DNA of 64,000 nucleotides from Solanum dulcamara (taxonomy: Eukaryota; Streptophyta; Magnoliopsida; Solanales; Solanaceae): the NCBI RefSeq assembly GCF_947179165.1, contig NC_077244.1, positions 14,514,949-14,578,948 of the forward strand, written 5' to 3'. Under the pieces are notes generated by a model that was not told where the DNA came from, did no database searches, and saw only the letters and a list, made by a program, of their open reading frames with translations. How positions within the stretch are numbered: the stretch's first letter is position 1; every line of letters begins with the position of its first letter. A program made the translations under genes and the position numbers. Shown here one piece after another: positions 33,966 to 46,110 of the stretch.

Positions 33966-36900
33966 CTTGTATCAAGTTGGGACAAAAAGATGTTGAGCAT
34001 TTTTTTAAGAATCCTAATGAGGATAGGATGGAAACTAAACTGACTCATGGTGAGGATGGGAAAGAGATGGATCTGGTGAGGGCTGATCAGGGTCATGTTA
34101 AGGGAAGAAGGATGGAGGGTAGAGAAAGAGAGATACACAAAATTGGAGGCCTATTCAAATACATACTAGTGCTAATGATGATTAACAAGCCACTAGGGGA
34201 ACCATATGATCAAGCTCTGAAACTATCACTCAGCCACCACCTGAACCTGATCCTGGCCAGAGGAATGGGAAACAACATGTTGAGGAAACCTCAAATCTGC
34301 AATCTTTGAATAGGGTGCTAGATACTCAGCAGCAGGGTAGTAGGAATAGTGTTGGCAACTACATGCTATTACTTACTACATGATTATCTCTACTTAGAGC
34401 ATTAGATGCCTGAAACAAGGCCAAAAACAAAAGGAGTTCAAGCTTTTTCTAAATAAATACAGAGTAGATATTGTTGGCTATCTGGAAACAAGAGTTAAAG
34501 AACACAAATCAGTCTTAATAAAGAGGAAAATAGTTCAAGGATGGATGAGTGCACATAATTATAGTGGTGATTCCAATGGAATGATCTAGTTGATGTGGAA
34601 ATCACACTTGAAGGTGCAGATTTTGGAGGTTAATGAACTATATATTCATTGTCTGGCTCAAGACCCTAGAATGCAAAACAGGCTATATATTACTATTGTT
34701 TATGCAAGAAATGAGGTATAGAAGAAGGAAATATTATGGAAAAACCTTATGCAAATCACTTTACAACATCAACTTCCTTGGGTCTTATGTGGAGACTATA
34801 ATAGTGTGTTGGGATCAGAGGATAGGTTAGGCTCCCCTATCATACAATAAGAGGTACAGGGATTTCAGAATACACTGGATCATTTGTAGTTAACTACTAT
34901 CAGAGCAACTGGCTGTCACTTTACGCGGTGCAATAAACAGGCAAGTCACTATAGGGTATACAGAAAAATTGATTAGGGTTTTCATAACTTACACTGGTTA
35001 TAGCATTTTAGGCATGTTGAAGCTGAGCTTTTGAACCCATCAATCTCATATCACTCTCCCATTTTGATTAAGTGCAAGAAATATCAAAATACACATTATT
35101 AGATTCTTTACTAATATGATGGAACATCCTATATTTGCTAGTGTATTGGCAAATACATGGGGTGACAGTGATGACGGCTACACAATGATGCAGTTCTGGA
35201 GGAAGCTCAAGAATTTAAAAGTGCAAAGCAAAGACATGAATGCTTATATGGCTTCTTACAAATAAAATTTACATGTGTTGAGGGAACAATTAGACATTAT
35301 TCAGGGGAAAATACAAAATAAAAACCTTGATCAAACTCAAATATATCAAGCGAAGCACATTTTAGAAGAGATTGAAAAATGGAGTAATATTGAAGAACTT
35401 GCACTTAGGCAAAAGGCTAGAGCAATTTGGATTGACGAAGGGGACTCCAACAGTAAGTACTTACATGCTCAGTGGAAGATTAGGACCAGTCATAATGCTA
35501 TCTCCTCCATTTATACTGACTCTGGGATCAAGTTGACAGACCCTATGCAGATTAAAGCTAAATTTATTTCTGTGTTTAAAGGTCTAATGGGGACAAAAGC
35601 TAATGAGGTGAAATGCCTAAACACTGAGGTGGTAAGAAGGGGATCTTATCTCTTTATCATTCAACAGAGAGAGCTTATTAAAGAAGTCACTGTAGATGAG
35701 ATATTGGAGTCTATTAAGGCTATGCCCAGAGATAAAGCACTAGGAGCTGATGGATTCCCAATTGAGTTCTTTACTAAGAATTGGGATGTGGTTCATAAGG
35801 ATATTATTGCAGCTTTGAAGCACTTCTTTCATATTGGAAGTATGTGTCCTGCTATTAATACCACAACTGTGACACTGATTTCTAAGGTACCAAATCCTAC
35901 CAAAGTAAAGGATTATAGACCTACAGCTTGCTGTACCACCTTATATAAAATTATTTCAAAAGTAATTACTAAAATATTAAAGCTTGTGATGTCAAGATTA
36001 GTTGGGAAAGCACAATCAACATTTGTAGAAAGATGAAGTATAGTGGATAACATCATGGTCAGTCATGAAATTTTCAAAAGGTAAAATAGGAAATGGATAT
36101 CTCTTAGATGTATGCTCAAAGAAGATTTAAGGAAAGCCTATGACACCTTGGAATGGGGATTCTTAGAGAAACTATTGAATGATATGGGATTTCCTACTAA
36201 GTTTGTTTAATGGATTATGGTTTGTGTCCACAATATCCTATTTCCTGCTATTGAATAGAGGCCTAACTGTACCTTTTCCAGTATAAAGGGGTATCAAACA
36301 GGGGGATCCTATATCTCCATACATTTTTATGTTCGCTATGGAGTACTTGGGAAGGGAATTTAATTAACTGGCATTTAATGGGGATTTTAACTATCACCCT
36401 AGATGTGAGAGGCTGAAAAGTTGTCATATTTGTTTTGCTGATGACTTGCTTATGTATTGCAGGGCTGACCTTGTGTCTGTAAAACCGATGCATGATGTAT
36501 TTTTGAAGTTTTCTGAGGCATCAGGATTACAGGTAAATGATATAAGATATTGTGGATGCCTTGGGATTCACTATGGAGACTATGCCTTTCACGTATCTTG
36601 GGATTCCCTTAGAATCAAAAAACTAGGGATTAATTCTTATTTACCACTTATTGAGAAGATCACTACTAAGAGCACATGTTGGTCTGCCAAACTTCTATCT
36701 TATGCTGGAAGGTTAGAATTAATTAATGTAGTTTTACTTGGATTCCAAGCTTACTGGGCTCAGATTTTTCTCATTCCTAAGAAACTTAAGAAGACAATAG
36801 AGCAAATTTGCAGAACCTTCCCATGGATAGGTGATGTGACTATTTTAAAGAAAGCTCTATTCTCTTGGGATAATATTTTTCTACCAGGGGCTGCAGGTGG

Positions 36901-37781
36901 ACTCAATGTTATGAATCTATATACTTGGAACTCTTCATCCATAAACTATTATGTGACATAGACAGAAAAATGGATTACCTCTAGTTCCAGTGGGTACACA
37001 ACTACAATATCAAGCATGGTGATGTTAGTCTAATTCAGATACCCAAAAGTGCTTCATGGGTGGTGAGAAAAGTCTTGGCATCTAGAAATCAATTGGTCCA
37101 AAGAATAAATAGCCATGGAATAGTGCAACAACAACTTGGGAAGTCTCAAGTTGGAGATAAATTCTCAATTCACAAAATATATGTCTCATTTCTTCCTGCT
37201 CACCCCAAGGTGCCTTGGAAACATTTAGGCCTTTATCTAAGGATACACCCTAGATATAAGTTCATTCTAAGGTTGGTAATTCAGAGAAGACTGGAAACAG
37301 TGAAGAGACTAATGAAATTTTAAATCAATGTTCTCCCAGATTGTGTGTTTTGTGGGAAGTATTTGGAGTCCTTCTCACTGTTATTCATTGACTATAGTGT
37401 TACCAGAAACATATGGAGGTGTATACTACAATGGTTGGGACATGACAGACAAATTCTATACTAGGAGAATGAAGTTAGTTGGATGAGCCAAATAGTAAAA
37501 AACAGAGGTAGACTAGTTGAGATAACATCTCGTGCATTTGCTTTAGTAGTGAATAAAGTATGGCAAGCTCGGAACTGTCTGAGAAGCAGTAGACAAACCT
37601 TTCAACCTGAAGTTATATTCAGAGAAATGGTCCTACACATGTATATCGGAGGAAGGAATATGGCAGTATGGATAGTGCGACTTCAGAGATTAGCTTCTTA
37701 TCCTATGTAATTGTCAAAGTTCTTGTAATGCCATAGATTTATAAGAAACTTTGGTTGTATTTAGATTAGCTTGTCCCAGAC
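33966..37781 (+). mobile_element. Second LINE, 5'-truncated L1-type
   Basis: Starts inside the C-terminal part of ORF1 (33966-34380: Pro/Gln/Asn-rich pieces such as QPPPEPDPGQRN) and runs through endonuclease, RT and zf-RVT to about 37780. It differs in sequence from the LINE at 10694. No poly(A) tail or target duplication is visible: the left edge abuts the E4 LTR and the right edge abuts the E3 LTR. The 3' end may have been removed by later events. Confidence 0.8.
34385..37710 (+). pseudogene. LINE ORF2 (endonuclease, RT, zf-RVT), broken
   Basis: Endonuclease: VDIVGYLETRVKE (near 34465), LYITIVYARNEV, LCGDYNSVLGSEDRLG (34780-34830). The RT open stretch, 35275-36036, has GADGFPIEFF, TVTLISKVPNPTKVKDYRP and STFVER. 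FADDLLMY follows at 36433-36456, with the catalytic pair intact. Next is SYAGRLELINVVL (36700-36740). A zf-RVT-like part (37160-37440) keeps CVFCG but has lost the downstream His. No RNase H domain is seen after it. At least two frame changes (near 36050 and 36960) and several stops. Confidence 0.85.
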
Positions 37782-38433
37782 TGATTTTCATGACCTGATC
37801 TAGGTCTTAGTCATAAAATAGCAATTAGAATTTCGAACGACCCCAACAAAGCCTCTTCGCATAACATTCATAAGCATACATAAGAAAATTAAGAAATAAA
37901 ACTAAATCAAGATACAAAAGAAAAATCTCAAATAAAACATAAGTCTCAAAACGAGAATTGACAACATATAATCTTTTACTCTAAAACATGTCTCTAATAA
38001 ATCGATGAAGGAATAAGACAAACTCCAAGCTCACCCATATAAAAAACATAAAAGAATGAAGTAACAACTGCCAAGATAGGAATAGTGTCAGGTCCTCAAC
38101 CTATGAGGATTCACCATTAGTGAGGAGCTAATAGCAACACTCTAGCCACGAGTGGGGGGAGGGTGAACGTGATCGTTAGACCCTATATTATGATATAATG
38201 TAGGCAAAAAGAATGTGTTAGTACATGAAATGCACTAAATATGTTAGAATATGCATGAACAATAAAAATGGAACATAATCAAAATGAATCATGAGATGCA
38301 AGACTACTATCTTCAAAACATATGTAAAGTCATGCGAACATTAAAACATTTATTTGATTGGTCAATGCATCAAAAGAATGTCATAATCATCATAAGAACT
38401 CATAACTCAATTGTAACTGTGTGGGATAGGACC

Positions 38434-40320
38434 TAAGGCTGTTCAAAACCGACCGCTACCGATAACCCAACCGCAAAATTGGCTTATTAGCTTATTGGTA
38501 TTGGGTTATCGGATTAGCGGGTGGGGAATGAATTTAAATTTTATAATTAACAGCTTATCAGTGTGGGGGACGGATTACTCAATTTTATTATTGGGTAAAC
38601 CGTTAACCCGTTAAGAATTTATAATATTTTATTATATTTTTATCTCTAAACATATAAAATATGTATGATAATTATAATTTATAAATCTAAAGATAAGCCT
38701 CAATAGGCCAAGCCCATTTAGTTAAACAGGCCAAGCCATTTAGGGTATACACAGTAACTAATTCCTAAACCTAATTTTTCCTAAACCTAAATAAGAGTAT
38801 AAGAGATTAAGAGTGCCACTTTGCCGGTTGCCGCCTTTGTCTCATCTCTATTCTCTCATTCTCTCTCAGTCTCTTATGAGGCTAAGAGGTGGAGCCACGG
38901 TGCCGCCCTGTCTTCTCCTCCACTAGACCTCATCTCCTTTCCCTTAGGCCGCTGAACCTCCAAACCCGCTACCTCCCTCGTCTCTTTCCTCCCCTCCGCC
39001 TCTATTCTTTCGCTCTCATCTACTGTCTCCGACAAAATTTTGCCATAGAGACAAGCAAGACCATTTCTGTCTCCGATGAAATTTCGCCCTCATCTACTGT
39101 CTCCGATGAAAGATCCATCTAGGTTTGTTTTTTTATTTTTTAATTTGTTATTTCTGTGTTCTGTCTATTTTTTTAGCAAAACTTTTAACATGTATTGCAC
39201 ATGTACCTTACTAATGATGAAAATGGGTATCAGATTTGACAAAAATATAGAAGGAAAAAAAAGGAGAAAAAACAGTACAAATTATCACTAATAGAAGGAA
39301 CAATGTAGAGGCTTAAAAATCTAATGACCATTACTATGTAGAGCAATATGCCTTCTTGAGGGCAGGCTCCTCTGCCCCAACAACAAGAGTCTTCCCTTCT
39401 CTAATGTTAGCAGTTGCTGGCTCCTCTGAATATGAAAAGGATGTGATTAGGAACATACGCTAGCATAAAGTTTTTTTTAATAAATGTTGAAGGTCCATCA
39501 GACATTTAACTATCAAGGTGAAAATCGAGCAGAAACTGACTTTAACTAAAGAAAACAATGGTGCTCCAGAAAAGTAATACAGCAGACTGTTCTACATAAA
39601 AGTTAGCTCAGCATGGTCAAGAAACTATTTCAATTGCTAGGAGATCTTGAAGCATATTATAGTTGAAGCTTATTATAGAGACAAACTTTGATGTTTTCCT
39701 ATATTCTTTTTTGGAGTCCCTTTCTGGCATTTATAACTCAAATCTGTTTTCAGTCGTTAGCTGATTTAAGTGCGCATCAACTTCCCAACACTTATTTGCC
39801 TTTACTATTTGTGAGCTGGATTGCTGCAAAAGTTGAACAGAATACAGGGCAAAAGAAAATAGAAGGGAATTATGGTAACTCTTCTAGTATCTATCAGAAA
39901 CCCAACTTCCAATGGAAAACTAATGTCAAGTTCATGCTAACCACATAATTGAACACAAAAGAAGCAGAAATTATACAAGCTGTCAAGACATAATTATTAC
40001 TAACATTATTTCGAGTGACAACAAGCAGCGATGTTGCCCAACCAATAGAATGGAGCTTTCTACACAACACAAAGCCCAACTTGTCCTCTACTGTGCCAAA
40101 CCAGAGCTACAAAACCAAGAGAAAGACATCTGATATTGTAAATGACAGATATTTTACATATTACCATACCACCGATACACCGCCCGATAACCATCCGATA
40201 ATTGCTAATCCGATACCGAACCAACCGATATTTTATAGGTTGGCTAGCGGATTAGTGCTTTTAAAAGCCGATAACCATTAAGCATAATAATCCGTCCAAT
40301 CTGCCTGATAAGCACCTCTA
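38434..40320. mobile_element. Non-autonomous hAT-type DNA transposon
   Basis: 1,887 bp flanked by perfect 8-bp duplications ATAGGACC (38426-38433 and 40321-40328). Terminal inverted repeats are short and imperfect (TAAGGCTGTTC left; TAGAGGTGCTT as reverse complement of the right). Many CCGATAA/TTATCGG subterminal motifs sit at both ends (38450-38600, 40170-40310). 8-bp duplications, short TIRs and subterminal repeats are the hAT signature. No transposase is seen. The interior has a GC-rich CT-rich exon-like part (38815-39120) and possible captured coding sequence on the minus strand (39340-39430). Confidence 0.85.
39338..39428 (-). pseudogene. Possible captured host exon inside hAT element
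   Basis: Minus strand: a TTTTCATATTCAG splice-acceptor-like sequence, then an open stretch containing NIREGKTLVVGAEEPALKKA, ending with a stop. It looks more protein-like than its surroundings, with charged and hydrophobic residues alternating. I do not recognise the gene. Confidence 0.3.
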
Positions 40321-41184
40321 ATAGGACCTTTAACCAACATATAAGACCATGGTAGCTAATATACAAAATTCGATGACTCTTGCATCGATACAGGGGAGGC
40401 TACCTTGCCAGGGCATACTCCATTAAGTAACTCATTTAACCTTTCTATGTGGATCCACTAGCTTCTCCATATTGGCATATATAAACTACATGGGCAACAT
40501 AGTTTGAGACTAAAGGTTGCTACTAGGATTCCCTTGGGTAACTAACTATGTTACCTGACCGAACCCCACCTAAAAGTTCTCTCAGTGGTTAGTCAGTATC
40601 CCAACGGAACTCATAAAACTTGATCATAAATATCATTAGGAAACATAATAACTAAATATCAATCCATCTTTATAAAAAATCATAAGAATAGCTCATATAA
40701 CATCATCATAGAAAATCATAGGATTTGCTCATCTATCATATAACTCATGCAATGTGGGTCTAGGCCTTCCATCATTACATATCTTTGATCATAAACATTT
40801 TTAGGAATTTAACTTGCCCTATCATTAACTTTGCTTGAAACATCATAGAATCATCTTTCATAAACTTCTTTGCATAAAGCATCTTTAGCTCGTTCATAAA
40901 GCTTCCATAGCATATAACATGAAAATAATAATCATATCTCATAAATCATACTAGAAACAAGTATATATCATAGGTCATTAAAATTCAACTTGAAATCATA
41001 CAATATGATGTGAATTATGCATAATTAGATTAATACAATTGAAATATATCATAATTGAAAAGACCTAATACAAATCATGAAATAGATCATAATTGAAAAG
41101 ACCCAATGCAAAAGCTGAGATTTTCTGGAGGTTCATCTTTTGATCTCTATTTTAGGGCTTTTCAACTTCTAGGGTCTTACAATA

Positions 41185-41205
41185 TCTCCCCCTTGGGAAA
41201 ATTCA
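41185..41205 (-). promoter_or_regulatory. E3 polypurine tract
   Basis: Minus strand CCCAAGGGGGAGATAT directly precedes the LTR start TGTAAGACC. Confidence 0.85.
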
Positions 41206-41417
41206 TCCTCAAATGGGACTCAAGCTAGTATTAATAGATTAGGAAAGGAACATAACATCCCAACATGAGTGCAAAATATTTCGATAATGCATAAAATATG
41301 AAATCTTTAATCTCAAGCTAAACTATGACTTTAAAACTCATTTCATGAACATGAATGCATATAAAACAGTCAAAACAATTGAAATATATGATTTAGGCTA
41401 ATTGGACCATAAAGGAA

Positions 41418-44400
41418 TTAAATACCTTGGCTAGGAATAGAAGGAAACAGATGAAGATATTGGGACATCATATCAGCTTCGGCTTCCCATGTAGCACCAT
41501 AAACCTTTTGGTTTCTCCATAACACTTTAACTGAAGCTATTTCTTTGTTTCTCAACTTTCTAACTTGCCGGTACAAGATTTCAACTGGAACCTCCTCATA
41601 TAAGAGACTCTCCTTCACCTTAATGTTTTCCAATGGTACAATGGAGCTATGGTCACCAACAAACTTCATCAACAAGTACAAATGGAACACTAGATGCATC
41701 GATGCAAAATCTGAAGTCAAATCCAACTCATAAGTCACCTTAGCAATTCACCTCAAAATATGATATGGGTCAACATAGTAGCGACTTAGCTTCCCATTCT
41801 TACCAAAACACATCACACCCTTCACGGGTGAAATTTTCAAATAAACTCAATCTTAATCTCAAATTTAAGTTCTCTTCTTCTCTCATCCGAATAGGACTTA
41901 TATCAGCTTTGGGCTATTTTCAATCTTTCTCTAATAAGTCTAACCATATCCATAGCCTCAAATACCAATTCGGGTCCTATCAAATAAAATTCAACAACCT
42001 CGAACCAACTGATAGGGGATCTACACCTCCTACCATACAAAGCCTCAAATGGAGCCATCTTAATGCTAGAATGATAATTTTTATTATATGCAAACTCTAT
42101 CAATGGCAAATGATCATCCCAATTTCCTTCAAAATCAATAATGCATCCTCTCAAAATATCCTCTAATATCTAGATGGTGTGCTCGGCCTGACCATCCGTC
42201 TGTGGGTGAAATATTATACTAAGCTTCACTTGAGTACTGAGACCCTTTTGGAAGGTTCTCTAAAATGGAGATGTAAATTAAGTACCTCTATCTGGGATGA
42301 TAGATAATGGAATACCATGAAGCTTAACCAACTCTTGGATATACAATCTAGCATAGTCCTCGACTATGTATGAAGTCTTAACATGAAGAAAATGAGCCAA
42401 CTTAGTCATTTGGTCAACAATCACCCAAATAGAATCATGTTTCCTATGAGTATGAGGTCAACCAGTAACGAAGTCCATATTCAAGGCTTCCCACTTCCAA
42501 GTAGGAATCTTAATGTCTTGAGCTAAAACTCCCGGCTTTTGGTGCTCAACTTTCACTTTTTGACAATTAGGACACTTAACCACAAAGTTTGCAATATCTC
42601 TCTTTATTCCAATCCACTAATACACTTTCCTCAAATCTCGATATATTTTTATGGAATTGGGATGAATAGAATACTGCGAACTATAAGCTTTGAACAATAT
42701 CCTATCTTTCAAGCCATCAATATTCGGAACACATAATTGTCCTTGATATCTTAAAACACCATCTCCCCCATGGGAGAAAGCATTAATGGCTTTTTTGGCA
42801 GCTGTTTTCTTCAATTCAACCAAAGAGGGATCACTGTCTTGTTTTTCCTTTACATCCGCCACAAGAGATGATTCGAAACCATTTTGCACAATAACACCCC
42901 CATCCTCGAAATCAACCAATTGAATACCCATACATGATAATCTATGCAGATCCTAAACTAGATCTTTTTTTCCATCCTCAATGTGAGCAACACTATTTAT
43001 GGACAATCTACTAAGAGCATCGGCAACCATATTTGCCTTACCCAGATGGTATAACATAGTCATATCATAATCATTCAACAACTCAAGTCATTTTCTTTGT
43101 CAAAGGTTCAAGTCTTTTTGAGTGATAGTGCAAACTCTTGTGATCGGAAAAAACTTTCATATGAACACCATAATGATAGCGTCTCCACAACTTCAAAGAA
43201 AATACCACCGCCGCCAACTCCAAGTCATGAGTTGGGTAATTTTTCTCATGTGCCTGGAGTTGCCCTGAAGCATAAGCTATTACCTTACCATTTTGCTTTA
43301 GAACATAACCAAGATCAACTCGTGAAGAATCACAATACACAATGAAATCATCAGATCCTTCTGGTAAAGTCAACACCAAAGCGGAGGTAAGCCTATCCTT
43401 TAACTCTTGGAAGCTTTTATCACATGCCTCGGACCATTGAAATTTCACCTTCTTTTGAGTAAAAGTAGTCATGGGGATGCAATGGAATAGAAACCTTCCA
43501 CAAACCATCTATAATAACCGACTAGGCCCTAGAAACTCCAAATATTGGAAGTATTCAATAGTATAGGCCAATTATTAACCACCTCGGTCTTCTTTGGATC
43601 CATTATAATTCCTTCTCCGGAAATAATGTGACCAAGGAAAATAACTAACCTTAACCAAAATTCACACATACTAAACTTTGTATACAACTGATGGTCCTTG
43701 AGAATTTGCAACATAACCCTCAAATATTCGACATACTCTTCCTCATTCCAAGAATAGATAAAAATATGATCAATAAACACAATTATGAACATATCCAAGT
43801 ATTGCTTGAACACATTTTTCATCAAATCCATAAAAGTTGCAGGGGAATTCATTAGTCAAAATGACATAACTAAAAATTCAAAATGACCATACCAAGTTAT
43901 AAAATTCATCTTCGGAATATCACATTCCCTCACTAGGATTTGATGATAACCCGATCAAAGATCAATCTTTGAAAAGTAACTCGCTCTTTGAAGTTGATCG
44001 AACAAATCATCAATCCTTGTAATGGGATAGTTATTCTTAATTGTGACTTTGTTTAATTGTCAATAATCAATACACATACGAAGAGAACCATCTTTTTTTC
44101 TAACAAAACAAACAATAGCACCCCATGGAGAGATACTCGGTCTAATGAAACCTTGTCTAACAAATCCTTCAGCTGATCCTTTAACTCTTTCAATTCAACA
44201 GACGACATTCGATACGGAGGAATGGAGATAGGCTGAGTATCGAAAAGGAGATCGATACAGAAGTCTATTTCATTTTTAGGAGGAATACCTGGGAGATCAT
44301 CGGGGAAAACTTCTGAAAACTGATTGACAACCAAAACTGACTTAAGAGTAGGAGTTTCAAAGTTAGTATCTCTAACTTGAACTAGATGATAGATGCAACC

Positions 44401-44826
44401 TTTGGAAATCATCTTCCGAGGTTTAAGGCATGAGATGAATTGACCCTTAAACATGGAATTACTACCTTTCCATTCTAGGACTGGGTCATTAGGAAACTGA
44501 AACTTAACCACATGGATTTTACAACATATAGAAGCATAACATGCATGAAGACAATCCATATCAAGAATAACAACAAAATTGATTATATCAAGTTCTACTA
44601 GATCAACGTAGGTGACTTTATGAAAAATAGAAACTGGATAATTTCTATAGACTCTTTTAGCCACAATTGAATCATCAACTGGAGTATAGACCAAAAAAGG
44701 CTCTAGAAAGATCTCGTGACTAATAATAAATTTCATAGCAAGATAAGGAGTAACAAATGATAGAGTAGCACCCGAATATAATAATTCATAAATGTCAAAA
44801 TCAAAGACTTTCAACATACCAGTCAT
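41418..44826 (-). pseudogene. pol: E3 pol remnant
   Basis: Protease (44380-44826): [10 protein letters not shown], with the catalytic Asp of DSG changed to Tyr. RT (43529-44330): active site FIDH (43766-43777), second catalytic Asp changed to His. RNase H (43083-43508): [11 protein letters not shown] and [19 protein letters not shown]. Integrase: zinc-finger neighbourhood 42540-42931 and the core piece 41903-42154 ([24 protein letters not shown]). The chromodomain-like tail (41418-41738) has [20 protein letters not shown]. Stops and frameshifts separate the pieces. Confidence 0.85.
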
Positions 44827-44839
44827 AACATCTAGGGAA

Positions 44840-45930
44840 TCCTCTAACTCCTGATGAGTCTGAAGGGCATAGCCCCATCCCTACTCTCTTGTATGATGGC
44901 TGGACTTTCCACACTTGACACAAACATACAATACCATAAATCACTTTCCTCTATGTTTTTTCCCATACTTCTTGCATAGGGGGATAACTTGACAACCCGA
45001 AGCTCCACCTTGTGCCTTAGGATTTGGCACCTTGTCCTTCTCAAATTTTAGAGCTGGAGTATTTTAAGAACCTTGGCCTTGAAACTTTTTACCTTGTTAG
45101 AAATGACCATTTCCACCACTAGAATTTTGTGAGAAAACTCACCTTCATATCTAGTCCTCTTGGATTCTGTTGTATTTCTCTCCTTAAGCTTCTCTCCTTC
45201 AATTTGCTAAGCATAAGTCATGAGCATAGAGATATTTATCTCCTTGATGAGAATAGCGGTTCTATATTCTTTCATAATGAAGTCCGACATTGCCAAAGTA
45301 AACTTGCTTATTCGAGCACGAGAGTTGGCTAATAAAGATAAAGAATACTTGGACAACTTTGTGAACTTGATGACATACTCTCTCACACTCATGTTCTCGT
45401 GCTTGAGGTTGATAAATTCCAACACCTTTTCCTCCCTTAACTCAAGTTGGAAGAAGTGATCAAGAAATGTAACTTTGAACTTTTCCCAACCTATAGGACC
45501 ATCTTGAACCATTTCGGATTTTCATTGATTATACCACACTTGAGTAACACCTTTGAGTTGGTAGGCCAATAATTCTGCCTTCTCTTTCGAAGACACTCAC
45601 ATAATCTCCACATTCTTGTATAACTCATCCACAAAGTATTGGGGATCCTCATAAACCTTGGATCCATGAAACTATAGAGGGTTCATCCATGTGAAATCTC
45701 TAACCCTTAAAGTCGGAGTAGTCAAAACTTGAGTAGCATCAACCCCTAAATTCACTTGAGTAGTCACGAGTTGGGCTAGTATTTAAAAAGTGGCTTGGAA
45801 CTCTACATTAGTCACTTGATCAATCGAAGGAGTATTTAGAGCTTGTGGATCCTCTTCAACATTTCTTCAAATGGTAGCGCTTTGTGGAAGTGTGATTCTG
45901 TTATCACAAAGAGAAAGCGCTAGAGGAGAA
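44840..45930 (-). pseudogene. gag: E3 gag remnant
   Basis: The core is open at 45207-45512 (GWEKFKVTFLDHFFQLELRE, NMSVREYVIKFTKLSKY). The knuckle region near 44880-44930 is frameshifted and has lost its Cys/His spacing. N-terminal part (45520-45930) contains stops. Confidence 0.75.
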
Positions 45931-46094
45931 AACCTTAGAGTTCAACTCTATAGCACGATGATATCATGAAAAAAGTAAAGTGTTTTCTAAGATGCCTTAT
46001 AGCCTCTTATTCATAAATGAGGCATTCTTCAAACCAATGAACAAGACTCTACTTGACTTGACATGTTAGACTCCCTAGGACACTTGAACCTTGT

Positions 46095-46106
46095 GCTCTG
46101 ATACCG
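46095..46106 (-). promoter_or_regulatory. E3 primer-binding site
   Basis: Minus strand CGGTATCAGAGC, one base from the initiator Met tRNA site, four bases inside the 5' LTR. Confidence 0.8.
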
Positions 46107-46110
46107 AGTT

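Larger units (their letters stand above)
37783..41181 (-). repeat. E3 3' LTR, interrupted by hAT element
   Basis: Left piece 37783-38433, right piece 40329-41181. It matches 46111-47490 of the 5' LTR, then drops a block and ends CTAGGGTCTTACA (LTR start TGTAAGACCC on the minus strand). Confidence 0.8.

Noticed and set aside
38889..39122. 77-residue Pro/Leu/Arg-rich ORF in the hAT element as a transposase start
   Set aside because: No BED finger or hAT dimerisation domain; it looks like translation of a CT-rich leader.
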